Assembly (NCBI GenBank): GCA_003550325.1
Contig: QKWP01000682.1
Span: forward strand, 164,625-228,624
Length of the DNA stretch: 64,000 bases
Direction: 5' to 3'
Source of the DNA: Gigaspora rosea
Taxonomy: Eukaryota > Glomeromycota > Glomeromycetes > Diversisporales > Gigasporaceae
In this document: piece after piece, positions 34,777 through 45,799 of the stretch
How positions within the stretch are numbered: position 1 is the first letter of the stretch
How the letters are laid out: each line of letters starts with the position of its first letter
Program-made: the position numbers and the translations under genes
Notes under the pieces: model-generated
Told to the model about the DNA's origin: nothing
Databases searched by the model: none
The model's input: the letters and a program-made list of their open reading frames with translations, nothing else

Positions 34777-35219
34777 GAAACATTCATCTTTATTATGTCA
34801 TTAAAATAAATAAAAAATGAAATGAAGACTAAATAAAAAATCTAAATACAGAGTAATTATTACATATTCGATATTTAGATGTTTTATATCTATCTTAAAA
34901 CAAATGATACGTAAAAAGTTCTTAATATTTTAATATATATATTTTTAAGATAAATCTATTTGTTAAGGTTTGAATCTTAAAGTTCATATTTAGGTTTTAA
35001 AGATTTGGACCAGGCCCAAGTTTTTTCTTGAACTAACGTATATACACTCATTAATCGTACTCTTCTGAACTTTTTCTAGAACGGCAATTTGTATATGCAT
35101 GTTCTTATCTAATTTGGATCAATGTAATGATAATTATCAATTCCTCTGTTGAAGTATTTACAAAATATTATTTATCTTAAATTAAATCTTTGTTCTATAG
35201 GTATTCCCTTAATAAATAA

Positions 35220-37704
35220 AGCTATATTATCAGAAATTCATTTGTAAAATGATGGATAATTAATAATAAAATAATCACTTACCAGCCTTTTTCAATCAAA
35301 GATATTCATCTTATTCATTTGGATATTCCTTCGACCAAATCTGTTTCTGCTCCAATGCCATCATAATACCAATCACTAATTATGCAACTTGCCATTTTAT
35401 CTTGATCACCGAATAAACAAGACGCTTTAGTTTTATTTTCTTCGCAACCCATTCCATCCATATACATAATGGCAAATTCACGCTTTGTTGTTAAAAACTC
35501 CACTATTTGCCGCTAGATTAAAATAATGAAAAGCTTTATTACAAAATCTTCAAACTAACGAAACTGTCTCTATAACAAAAAACGAGTTCATAATAAGCAT
35601 ATATATCTTTTTTCTCACAACCCTTTTTGCACCATTGTAAACATTCTCTATAGTCTTTATTTGTTCCAAATCCTTTCATGTAAAAATATGCTAGAATTGT
35701 CTCATGATGTTCTGCTTCAAAATTCATGGTAAAGTCGAATTTTTTTTTTTGAAATTTCACTGTTATTTTGAGCCAACTATTTACGTCAGTCGCAGTATCA
35801 TCAGAATTAGTAACCATATCCTTAATATACAATTTTATGAACTCTTGAGGCAACTTTGCAATAATTATTAGATCCAGAGAAATTACTAGTACATTGCTTG
35901 GTTTTAAAAATATGATTGTCAAATTTTTTATCAGCCGTCGACTTAAAGTTGCTAAAAATCTCAACTTCGTTTATTTGTTACTACAGGCTCAGAGGAATTA
36001 TTAGTACGTTGTTCGACTTTAATAATATTTTTGTTAAATTTTTTAACAGCCTCTGACTTTATGTTGTTAACAATATCATCAACTTCGTTTACTTGTGGTC
36101 TATTTTTGTATATGTATCCCAACATCTTTTGTAAAGGTTTATGTATTCATCGGGGGTGAATGAATTTGGGTCTTCTCAAATACCGGCACAAATATTTATA
36201 ATAATTTTGTCTGCGCTTGCGTTTTGGAAAGACGATCTTCCTGTAGTTAACTCTCATTACAAAACACCGAGGCTATAGATGTCAGATTTAAGGTCGCGCT
36301 CATACTTTGAGCCAAAAATACATTGTGGCTCTAAATAAGCGATTGTACCCTTTATTTCACTTGTCCTTGTAGCATCATCATTACATCATTTGAATAGTCC
36401 TAAATCTGCTATCATCAATTGTTTGTTATGGATTAGGATGTTTTTTGAATGCTAAGTAGAATAAAAAAAATGTCTTGGACATTATCATTGAACAAGTCTA
36501 TAGTATTAAAATGAAAAAAATACTTACTAGATCACTTTCCTTGCGCAAAAATCCCAAGCCATGTGCAAGATCTTTAGCGCAATATATTTGTTCTACAAAT
36601 TTTAATTTATATTCGTCATTTTTGAAATTATCTCTTAAATAATCACGTAAATTTCCACCATTCACATACTTCAATACCATTACATAGTGCTTATGTACAA
36701 GTTCTATTAATATGCAAATTAAAGAATCGAAAAATTTATTGTTATGACTCAAATATCATATTAAAATTTTTACCTTGAGTTATACCGAGCAATATATTAA
36801 TATACGAATGGTGATCTACTTTATGAAGAAGCTGTACCTAAAATAAAATTTATGAACATACACAATTATTGAGTTATCAGTGTTGCGGTATTCGGTTCGT
36901 TCAACTCACCGTCGATCAATTAAAAGACACCATATCTCACCGACACTCAGTCCGCTGACAAATTTATTGTGGCGGCTTATGCTGAGATTGGCTTATGCTG
37001 AGATCCAGGGTCTCTATTTAAATCTATAATATCTACTAAAATCCACATACACTCTTTTATTAATAACCCTAATCTTAAACCCTAACCAAACTATAAAAAA
37101 AAACACAGCTAAAAAAGTTCTCTAAAATTTTATAATTTCATAATAAAATAGCTTAAATTCTCAGCATAAACCAATATCAGCATAAGCTGTCACATTTATT
37201 TTACAAACGATTAATTTACTGACAAGTTCATTTCGTAGATAGTATATTCACCGACAGCTCATTTCATAGACAAAGTAATTCTAGCATTGTCGTTATATTT
37301 AGATTTAGGATTAGAGTTAAGGTTAGTGCAATGTGTAAAAAAGTTTGTCCGTGAAATGAGCTGTCACGAAAATGAACTTGTCCGTAAATTGGTCGTCTGT
37401 AAAATAAACTTATTGGTGAAATGAAGTGTCCTGTCCTTGAAATAATCGTCATTATAATGATACTGATCCACAAGATTACTAACCTCTTTTACAAATTCTT
37501 AGGTTTTTTATTAGAGTCTAATTTAGTAAGAATTTCTTCAATGCAAGTGTTGTTCGTTAAATATGCATGTTGCAGAACAAACTTCTCCATAGCCCCCTTC
37601 GCTGATCTTCGTAATATCCGAAAAATGACCATAATTATACCATAATTATACCATTTAATTATTCCAAAATCAATTAATGCTCTAAGTTCTCCTGAAGTGC
37701 TCAT
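35220..37704 (-). pseudogene. Kinase-Sel1 pseudogene, unit B
   Basis: Degraded duplicate of the 28244-30780 gene. The first exon (37704-37489) starts with the same MSTSGELRALID sequence but loses frame in the glycine loop. The exon at 36752-36530 keeps HKHYVMVLKYVNGGNLRDYL but has a short deletion removing the segment with HRD, so the catalytic loop is gone. The DLG-containing exon and linker have frameshifts (36420-35965), and the Sel1 part survives in two frames (35964-35539 and 35503-35315). Not expected to encode an active kinase. Confidence 0.88.
36969..37193. mobile_element. 225-bp MITE in kinase intron, unit B only
   Basis: The left end holds GGCTTATGCTGAGATTGG and the right end CCAATATCAGCATAAGC; the outermost bases GTGGC / GTCAC are also complementary-like. 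ATTTATT flanks both sides (36962-36968, 37194-37200), while unit A has a single AAATTTATTTTAG at the matching place (about 30285). A telomere-like AACCCTAATCTTAAACCCTAA lies inside (about 37064). Confidence 0.8.
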
Positions 37705-37965
37705 TTCATTATCAATTTTATTTTAATTTCTAATTTGCCAAATAAAAAAAAACCGATAGTCTATTGTAATAGTTTAGAAGCCATTTTTAAACCTTTCGCG
37801 GCATGTAAAATATAATAATCTATGATCTAGAGATGTGGGAATAAACCCATTAAAACAAATACAAAAAAATGACGGTTATATAAACACCGTTTTAGTAAAT
37901 GATCAAAATTTCGATATAATGGAATAACTTTAAAGCTATTTTAATAAAAACTTCTCATATGATGG

Positions 37966-38760
37966 ATTGAACCTCCCAATATGGTGAATTATTGAAGGAT
38001 TTTATTAATGGAACCGTTCACAACATACAGTTGTATATTTAATATGAAATGAGATAGGATGGGGATTTTCCGAAAATAACAAAAGAGGTAATTTGAAAAA
38101 GTTGTGAGACGTAATGGCTTATAAATGCGTCAACTAACTTTGCGTAAAGATACAATAAAATTACCACCGATTGTATTCATAATTTTTTATTCACAACTTA
38201 GATTATGATTACGCAAAGGTCAAAATTATACATAATGCCAAAGAAGTCCAAATTTCACAATTTCTTCCACTCTTTAGTGAAATTATACAAATGTTAGAAA
38301 AAATTTCAAAGACATATCATGATGCTTAGTATAACAAAAGTACTTGTGGCGCAATATTCGACAGAGTATCTGTTGTAGAAGTAACGATTCGCACTTTAAA
38401 TTTTCAATGGGATGATCATAAGGAATCTTTTACTTATAAGAATTATACAGTTTTGCAGAAGATTTTGAGTAATTTTCGATAGTTAGAAAAATTTGTAGAT
38501 GATGTTAAAAGTCGAAAGGGATAAGAAATATTAAGGTGGAATCAATCGAGATAATTTTTAATTATTAAACTAAAGAATTTGATAGGTATATAGATGAGCT
38601 AGATCTTGTAATTTTATTTAATGTTGATGTTGAACGCCGTAAGCAAGAAAGCAAATATTAAGAATTGATATCGAGGATCTTAATAAAGTATCATAAAGTA
38701 TCTGAGTTTCATTTATAGTTCATGTTTCAAAGTATTTTTATTATACTTATTTATTTACGC
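37966..38760 (+). pseudogene. MLKL-like four-helix protein pseudogene, unit B
   Basis: Duplicate of 31042-31849. Blocks such as GTGAATTATTGAAGGATTTT, the LEKISKTYHDA region, CGAIFDRVSVVEVTIR-like and FQWDDHKESFTYKNYTVLQK are recognisable but separated by frameshifts and stops. Inactive. Confidence 0.8.
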
Positions 38761-39059
38761 CATTAGTGTCTTAAACAGTAAATGTATGCTACTAAGCGAG
38801 ATAAACAAGCGAAATGTAGATAAATTTAGCCAGTAAGTAATAAGTTCAAATTATGCAATATATGCGAAATTACTAATATTTTAAATGTTTTTCATGATTA
38901 CCAGGTCAGCAAATAAATGTGCCGGCTATAATAGAAAGAAAAGGCTTAGATATAAGGATAATAAGTTGTGTGTTAATTGTTATTAAATAAGTTCATTATC
39001 TGCTTGAAATAGTTAATTAGTGGCTTTCTCTAATTAAATTGATATATTATTTTGAGGAA

Positions 39060-39440
39060 TTTTAATTCTAGCCAGTTCCACTTATGAGGATATTACTCTC
39101 CAACTTATTAAAGCAACTTAGATTTTTATTACGTTAAATCCATGCACATGCTTTAATTCTTCAATGTTCCGGATGTGAATGAAATTTTAAACCTTCAAGA
39201 AAATTCAAAAGTCGAACCAAATTGTTATCTTCTTTTTAAAAGACAAATACACTTATGTCTCAAATATTGGCCTACATATCAGACGAGTTGTCTTATCAAA
39301 GCATATAAGAAATATCTGAAAAGAATTATGACAAAACGAGTCGAATTTATTGGATTCGTTTAAAGATGTTGCGAAGAATGTTGCAAGACTTTTCGATGAC
39401 AGAAGATTACGAATTAAAATTGTCGATAGTCCTCACATAG
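39060..39440 (+). pseudogene. HMG-box-like pseudogene, unit B
   Basis: Duplicate of 32161-32562: NEILNLQENSKVEPNCYLLF then KRQIHLCLKYWPTYQT..., with frameshifts and then LDSFKDVAKNVARLFDDRR in another frame. Inactive. Confidence 0.75.
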
Positions 39441-39598
39441 ATAAATCCTAGATTATACAAATCAGTTTCATTAGTTATATCGATTATTTAATCGTCAACA
39501 GTTTATATATATATATCTTTTTTAATCACAGATCGAAAATTCAGTAGTTATTATAAAATATGTTATAGGTTTTAAGATGTCGAAACAATAGTTAGCAC

Positions 39599-40279
39599 AG
39601 GACCTCGAACAATATATAGGTTACATTGAAATTTTGGCTAAAAAAAGTTTACTTTTTTACAAAAATATTAAATTTAAAAAGCGGATTTTGTTCAAAAGTT
39701 TACATTTAAAAGTGGATAAAACTTTTAATATTATATTATTAAAAGTGGATAAAATTAATAAATTTTAAATAGGTTACATTTAAAATTGGGATAACCAAAT
39801 AAATAAATAAATAAATTAAAAATAAAAAAGGAAAAAAAAAGGAAAAAAAAAGTTTAAAAAAAGTATTTTTTTTTTGAAAAATTTTTTAAAAAAGTACTTT
39901 TTTTGAAAAATTTTTAATATATATATATATATATTTTTTTTTTGAAAAAAAGCTTAAACATTTTTTTTTTGAAAAATTTTTAAGCAAAATATTTTGTAAA
40001 AAATATAAGTCTTATATATATATATATATTTTTTTTTGTAAAAAAAGCTTAGAAAACATTTTTTTTGAAAAATTTTTAAGTATTTTTTTGAAAAAAATTT
40101 TTTAAAAAGTATTTTTTTAAAAAAAAATTGTTAAATTTGACAATTGACTATAATTTATTGAATATTAAAGCTTATATGTAAAATATGGTTAATTAGCTCT
40201 ATATTATAAAAAAATGATAAAAATTTTAAAAAGTTTATATTAAAGCTAATGTAACCTCTATATATATTGTTCTGGTCCT
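39599..40279. mobile_element. 681-bp hAT-like element, unit B only
   Basis: Ends AGGACCTCGAACAATATATA and, reverse-complemented, AGGACCAGAACAATATATAT. An exact octamer duplication GTTAGCAC is at 39591-39598 and 40280-40287. In unit A the matching site (32704-32711) has one GTTAGCAC and no insertion. The interior is A/T homopolymer-rich (AAAAATTTTTTTT blocks). No coding frame. Same terminal AGGACC as 10656-10953. Confidence 0.92.
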
Positions 40280-40855
40280 GTTAGCACTCGCAATATAAAT
40301 TATAGAAAGCATTTACTTTTTTACTAAATTCTATGTAATTGCAACAAAAATAAAGCCTGTATTCAAACTAATGAATATTGTCCCATGGTTCACTATATAG
40401 CTATTAGGTAAAAGCTCTAAGCAAAGCTTTTCTTATCAATTATATATTCAAAAATGCAATAAAATTAAAAGAAGTAATTTATCTTTTATAAAGAAGGCAC
40501 ATTTCTTATTTAACACGTGTAAATTAAATTCTATATGTTTCGAAATTAGCCTTTCTAATTATGTGTTATTCACAGATCATGAAATATAAACCCACCCATT
40601 GTATTGGTAATTTGAAATATTGTCACCAGCCTGCATGTGAAAAGTTTACGCCTCAAAATGAATTCGGATACAATATTAAGAGTAACAAAAATACTTATTA
40701 AAAAAGGTGTGTATTGGAGATTGGACCTGTTGAAAAATTTTAACCAGATTATAATTAGATTACAGGATTATCAGGTTTACCGGATTAGAGCATTTGGCAC
40801 ACAAAAAAGAATTAACATGTCATGCATCATGCCTTTTGTCAAAATCTATGCCAAT

Positions 40856-41056
40856 GTCTGAACTTGGGTTGCGGAGTCTGTGGACCGCAACAAATTTTAA
40901 ACTTCCGCAACTGACATATGTGGATTCCACATGCAATTTTGAAAATTTTGATAAATCTTTGTGTGAACTAAATGTTTATAATCCGTTAATAGACTCCTTT
41001 TCATTTAGTTACAGAACCACAATTAATTAAAAATCGAATTTCAGGCACTGGATACC
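40856..41056. mobile_element. MITE, unit B copy of 33277-33476
   Basis: TGTCTGAACTTGGGTTGCGG to TTTCAGGCACTGG, the paralogous copy that was carried along in the segmental duplication. Confidence 0.65.
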
Positions 41057-41730
41057 ACCATTATATGCTACTAGCACTTATTTGCTATGTATTGCAATTA
41101 CAGTAATCAGTGGTATGTTCATGATTAGTAAGCCAGTCACCTAATCCGGGTAAATTATTATCTATTATCGGTGATTTTAACTTTACCAACGGCAATTTCA
41201 CCAAAAGTTCACTTCATGACATCACATAGGGTTAGGGTTATAGGCATACATTTTTTTAATTGTCACTTGCTGTCAGAGTAAAAGGATCCATTATTATGTA
41301 TTTTATTTTAGTAGCCATATAATAATGATTTCTAATTGGGTCTAATCTGATTCTTTGAGTTACCTTCTCTTGAAAGTATGTATTGATTTATTGATTAAAA
41401 CTTTCATCCAAACTTCGGTTTGATTATTTAAAGCAATTCTATTCGCGATAAGTTTTAACATACATATTACAAAATTTGGTTAATCAAAGAAAAACAGCTT
41501 ATAATTATGTTCTTAAGATTCTTTTTTAAAAGTCTTGATAAAAATCTATTACTTAAAATAATCATTTATACGTTATAAAAAAATAAACAAATTTCACTAT
41601 AATCATCTTATTGTCTTTATATAAAAAGTCCAAGCTCATTAATAGATTTCTATTTGATAACATATAATTTACATATTTACTTTATTTTAATTAATAATAT
41701 TTACCGACAAGATTATTCTACCGACAATAT

Positions 41731-43088
41731 CTATTGTATAATTTTAAGATTTGAATTATTTGATTCTAATTCAAAGCCAATATTATTCCTATAAAGATTC
41801 AAAGAAATCAGTGTGGAGTTCTTGCAAAAGTGCATCTGCTAATGCTTTTCCTCCTTCGGATTCAAGATTATTATTATCAAGATTCAAATCTTTCAGTGTG
41901 GAGTTCTTGCAAAGTGCATCTGCTAATGCTTTTCCTCCTTCGGATCCAAGATTATTATAGCGAAGATTCAAAGAAGTCAGCGTGGAGTTCTTGCAAAGTG
42001 CATCTGCTAATGCTTTTCCTCCTTCGGATCCAAGATTATTAAAATAAAGATTCAAAGAAGTCAGTGTGGAGTTCTTGCAAAGTGCATCTGCCAATGCTTT
42101 TCCTCCTTCTGATCCAAGTTTATTTTTTTCAAGATTCAAAGAAGTGAGCATGATAATGTTGCAAAGTACATCTGCTAATAATATATTTATTTCTTTTGGT
42201 CCAAGTCCATTCTCACAAAGATCCAAAGAAGTTAGTGCAGTGTTCTTACAAAGTGCATCTACTATTGCTTCTCCACCCTTAAGATTATTGTCACGAATAT
42301 CTAAATTTTTTAGCGTAGTGTTCTTGCAAAGAGCTTTGACTAATACGTATCCTCCTCTTAATCCTAGATTATTGGATCGAATATTCAAAAAATTCAGTGA
42401 GCTATTACTATAAAGTGCATCTGCTAACGCTTCTCCTCCTTCTGATCCAAGATTATTATTTTCAAGATTTAAGGAAGTAAGCGTGGTGTTCTTGCAAAGT
42501 GCACTTGCTAATGCTTTTCCCCTCTGATCCAAGTTCATTTGAATCAAGATCCAAGGAAGTCAGCGTTGTGTTCTTGCAAAGTACTTCTGATAATAATTTT
42601 CCACCTTTTGAGCCAAGATTATTTTCTTTAAGAATTAAAGAAGTTAGCGTGGTATTCTTGCAAAGCGCTTCTGATAACAGCCTTCCTCCGAATGGTCCAA
42701 GTTCATTTGAATCAAGATCCAATGAAGTCAACATGGTATTCTTGCGAAGTGCCATTATTAACTCACTGAAATTTTCAAATCCACGATTGCGCGAAAGATC
42801 CCAAGCTGTAGCTTTTACTTGGTCTTCAGGACTATGCTGACCGTTTTTGAGTATTTCCTCAAAAAACTCTAAAGCTTTGAGAAATTTGCCTTGTTCAAAA
42901 AATTCATATGCTTCCTTTCTCAAACTCTCAATAAATTGAGCTGATGCTTCAATAGGATTATTTTGACTCAACGTTTCGTTGGGAATAATTTGTTTTAAAG
43001 TATTAAAAATTAATCTTGTTTCTGGTCGATCGGCAGGATCGTTATCCCAACATTGTTTGACAATAATAACATGCAGCTTAAAAATCAT
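41731..43088 (-). pseudogene. Kinase-tail plus LRR gene, frameshifted
   Basis: On the minus strand, from 43088: a kinase C-lobe end (KQCWDNDPADRPETRLIF), a helical linker with a TPR-like AYEFFEQGKFLKALEFF, then RNI-type LRRs (ENNLGSKGGKLLSEVLCKNT; later NNLGSEGGKALADALCKNST) to about residue 420. A deletion near 42520 shifts the frame between two long open frames (43088-42462 and 42547-41789), and an extra A near 41825 shifts it again before the C-terminus (NNIGFELESNN, stop 41731). The LRR units nearest the 3' end are almost identical 84-bp repeats; the 5' ones are more diverged. The N-terminal kinase lobes are missing. LRRs of this type bind proteins; the architecture resembles fungal signalling/NLR-like proteins, but no NACHT domain is present. 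Confidence 0.85.
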
Positions 43089-43102
43089 TGCCTCTTAGTC
43101 AG

Positions 43103-43700
43103 AATTAGCAGAAGCATATGTTGAAATAGCAAGTACTAATAAATATACTGTATTTGAATATTTGTTAACTTTGTTATCAGGAAAATTTCCTTCTGTCAAA
43201 AAGAATCAAATTAATAGCAATATTCGATTCATGAATGCTATTAAAAGATTAGAAAAATATCAGAAGGTTTGGTTAAAAAAGTAAAAATAAAATTTGTGGT
43301 GAACTTAAAGGCAATGATAATTAACATTAATTAATAATAAAAATGAATGAAGTTTTACCCAAAGTGAAAAAAACTGATAGATGATGAAATAATAACAGTT
43401 ACTTTTCAAAAATAATATTATAATTAATGTATATAATTTGTACATCCACTAATAAAAAAATATTTAAAAATCCATTCGGATTTCCAGATTAAAACATTCT
43501 TTTCTCTGGGCATCATACTACAAGTCATTCATTATCTTGGTCATTAGATCTACTATCTAAACATCCTGAAATACAAGATCGTATCGTGAACATCTTAAAT
43601 ATTTGGATAGTGTTGTCAAAGAAACTTTGGGAGTTATCCCATCTGGTATGATTAAATTATACGATTGTTATTACGTACCGTACATTCAATTATAATTTAT
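43103..43700 (+). pseudogene. Cytochrome P450 pseudogene, copy 2, 5' part
   Basis: Plus strand, inverted relative to copy 1. It contains an I-helix (ILFSGHHTTSHSLSWSLDLL, about 43494-43550), HPEIQDRIV, and a K-helix REHLKYLDSVVKETLGVIP (43592-43650) in which the Arg of the ExxR pair is Gly. The P450 sequence stops at about 43700, where a 4.9-kb insertion begins, and resumes at 48618. Confidence 0.82.
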
Positions 43701-43710
43701 ATTTTATTGA

Positions 43711-43911
43711 TCCGCTTGTGAACGAAGTCACAAGGAGGATATTTATTGCGAGTCACCGGACTTTTCAGGTGATTGCAGATCACGGACGAAATGGTATTTG
43801 AGTAACCTGATGATCTGCATCGATCTCTTTGTTCTTTGAGATCTAGGTGTTCATCCTAACTCTAACCTATGATTACTTAACCCTAACCTTAATCGACATT
43901 GTGTCCAGCTA
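43711..43911 (+). repeat. Split direct repeat A1 of the 4.9-kb insertion
   Basis: Starts TGATCCGCTTGTGAACGAAG and contains GATGATCTGCATCGATCTC and CGACATTGTGTCCAGCTAC. It matches 48212-48362. Marks the left end of the insertion in the P450 pseudogene. It contains a short run of CTAACCC-like units (43855-43890) absent from A2. Confidence 0.85.
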
Positions 43912-43959
43912 CGTCGCAAGAACAAGCCAGATTTTTAGCAGAAAGAAGGAGAAATTTCA

Positions 43960-45600
43960 AGTCTTCAGGAAAAATTTCAATATCGTATTACCAAATGAAA
44001 GCTGTTATCATTTTGGACGAATCCAAAAAAAAAAAAATAAAAAATAAAAAATTTTCGATCTTTACGATATATGTCTGGGACCAGAAGGAGGAAAAGTAAT
44101 GGCCGATGTATGGTGCAAGATCACTAGGTTGACCTCTCTGGATCTCTGTGAAGATGTATTTTGCAGAAATTCTTACGGAATGTATGATGTCGGACGTAAG
44201 AGAAATTGGAGTTGAAAAGGGTTGAGCATAAAGTATTCATTTGTGCTCAAACCTGCAGATATGGGTAACGCTGTTAAGATAAAGGCCGTTAGTGTCTCTT
44301 ATCAAAATGAAATTGGAGATGGATGGAAAAGAATGACGTAAGGCATTTGTTTGTTACCGAAAATCTGCGATCATATGCAATGCTAGAAACTTCGATCTTC
44401 GCGATAATTTTCTGGGACCAGAGAGAGAGAAAGAGCACTAGCCTGTTCTCTCTCCAAAAATTTTCTTGTGGCGAAGTAGATTTTGCAAGAGCATTGCAAT
44501 AATGATGGGAAATACTGTACTGACGGAACATAGGATGTTGGGCATTGTGTTGTAAAGGAAGTTGAGGTTGAAAAGGAGGAATATAAAGCATTCATTTATG
44601 ATCAAACCAGCAGATATGGTAGAGCTGTCGGAATAAAAGCTGTTGGTGTTTGTTTTCATTATGAGATTGGAGTTGAAAAGAAGGACACAAGACATCTGTT
44701 TAGTACCAAGAATTTGTGGATATGTGTAATGCTAAAAATGTTGATCTTTACGATAATTTTTGGGGACCAGAGGGAGGGAAAAGAATATTATGCTGACCCT
44801 CTGGATCTTGGTAAAAATTGTCTTGTGGAAAAAAAAAAAGAAGCATTAGCAGACGTATATCGCAAAAATGTTTCAATAATAATGGGAAATACTGATGGAA
44901 CATATGATGTTGGACATTTTGATGTAAAGAAATTGGAACTGAAAAGGAGGCACACAAAGCATTTATTTATGATTGAAATTTGCAGGATAATGCTGTTGAC
45001 CTTACTGGATCCTGGGAAAAATAGTCTTGGGGTGAAGTAAGAACGCATTATCAGAATTTGCAGATATAGATAATTCTGTTGAAAATGAGGCTGTTGGTGT
45101 CTGTTGTCAATGGAATTGATATGGAAAAGAAGGACACAAGGCTTTTGTTTATTACCAAGAATCTGCTAATACGTGTGTGATGCTTAGGGATTGGAACTGT
45201 TTAACCATTTAAAAATTGCTCTATAGTTCTGGGCAGAATTATGTTGGTCGTGGGCTGGAATTATTTTAATGCCGGCCAAATTAAACGGTTAAACAATTAA
45301 GAAGAATTTAGGCGGTTCTAATCCCTAGTGATGCTGGAAATCCGAATGGAGATTGGAGTTGAAAAGGATAAGCATAAGACACCCATTTATGACCAAATAG
45401 GTAGTGTTGGGAATAAAGGCCGTGGGTGTCCATTACCATTAATGGAATTGGAGTTGAGAAGGATGAACACGAGGCATTTGTTTGTTACCAAAAGCCTGCT
45501 GAGGTTGGTAACAGCAATCAACATTACTAAGAGATAGATGACGACCCAATCACCGAAATACATAACGGAATCAGAAATGGGCCAGAAAGTTGAAAACATT
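43960..45600 (+). pseudogene. Composite LRR/Sel1 tandem repeat
   Basis: Recurring units of about 335-347 bp (starts near 44057, 44391, 44738). Each begins with an LRR-like phrase (DLRDNFLGPE, VDLYDNFWGPEGG, and at 44085 GPEGGKVMADVWCK then LTSLDLCED) and is followed by Sel1-like phrases (GNTDGTYDVGH, IGVEKKDTRHLF, NGIGVEKDEHEAF, ADMGNAVKIKAV). All units are broken by frameshifts, but residues typical of both repeat families are clear. The last Sel1 unit ends at about 45535. A 143-bp MITE (45185-45327) is inserted. No kinase domain is found with it. Confidence 0.7.
45185..45327. mobile_element. 143-bp hAT-like MITE with exact 8-bp duplication
   Basis: Left end TAGGGATTGGAAC, right end (reverse complement) TAGGGATTAGAACC. 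The octamer GTGATGCT is duplicated exactly (45177-45184, 45328-45335). Removing it restores the Sel1-like repeat. Non-coding. Confidence 0.92.
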
Positions 45601-45799
45601 TTGCCATATCAGATGCAAAGATCCAATGCCGAAGTTAAATAGATGAACTGTTGTACAAGTGGCCGATATTTGGGTGTTGGAGTCATCAGAGTAAAGACCG
45701 GAGTTTTGGAAGAAACTGCAGGTTCATGTAGGGGTAGAAATGGATACGCAGACAAGTATGTTCGGGTATACGTATGATATAGAGCAATGTGAAAAAAAA

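Larger units (their letters stand above)
27790..34782. repeat. Segmental duplication, unit A (~7 kb)
   Basis: Aligns in the same order and orientation to 34783-~42100. Both units contain kinase-Sel1 (minus), MLKL-like (plus), HMG-box (plus), an unassigned stretch near 33050-33780 / 40620-41400, and LRR repeats (minus). The junction at about 34782 lies inside the LRR array. Unit A has mostly intact reading frames. Confidence 0.9.
34783..42100. repeat. Segmental duplication, unit B (~7 kb)
   Basis: Second copy of 27790-34782. Gene fragments carry many small indels; two transposable elements (36969-37193, 39599-40279) are present here and absent from the matching sites of unit A. Confidence 0.9.
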
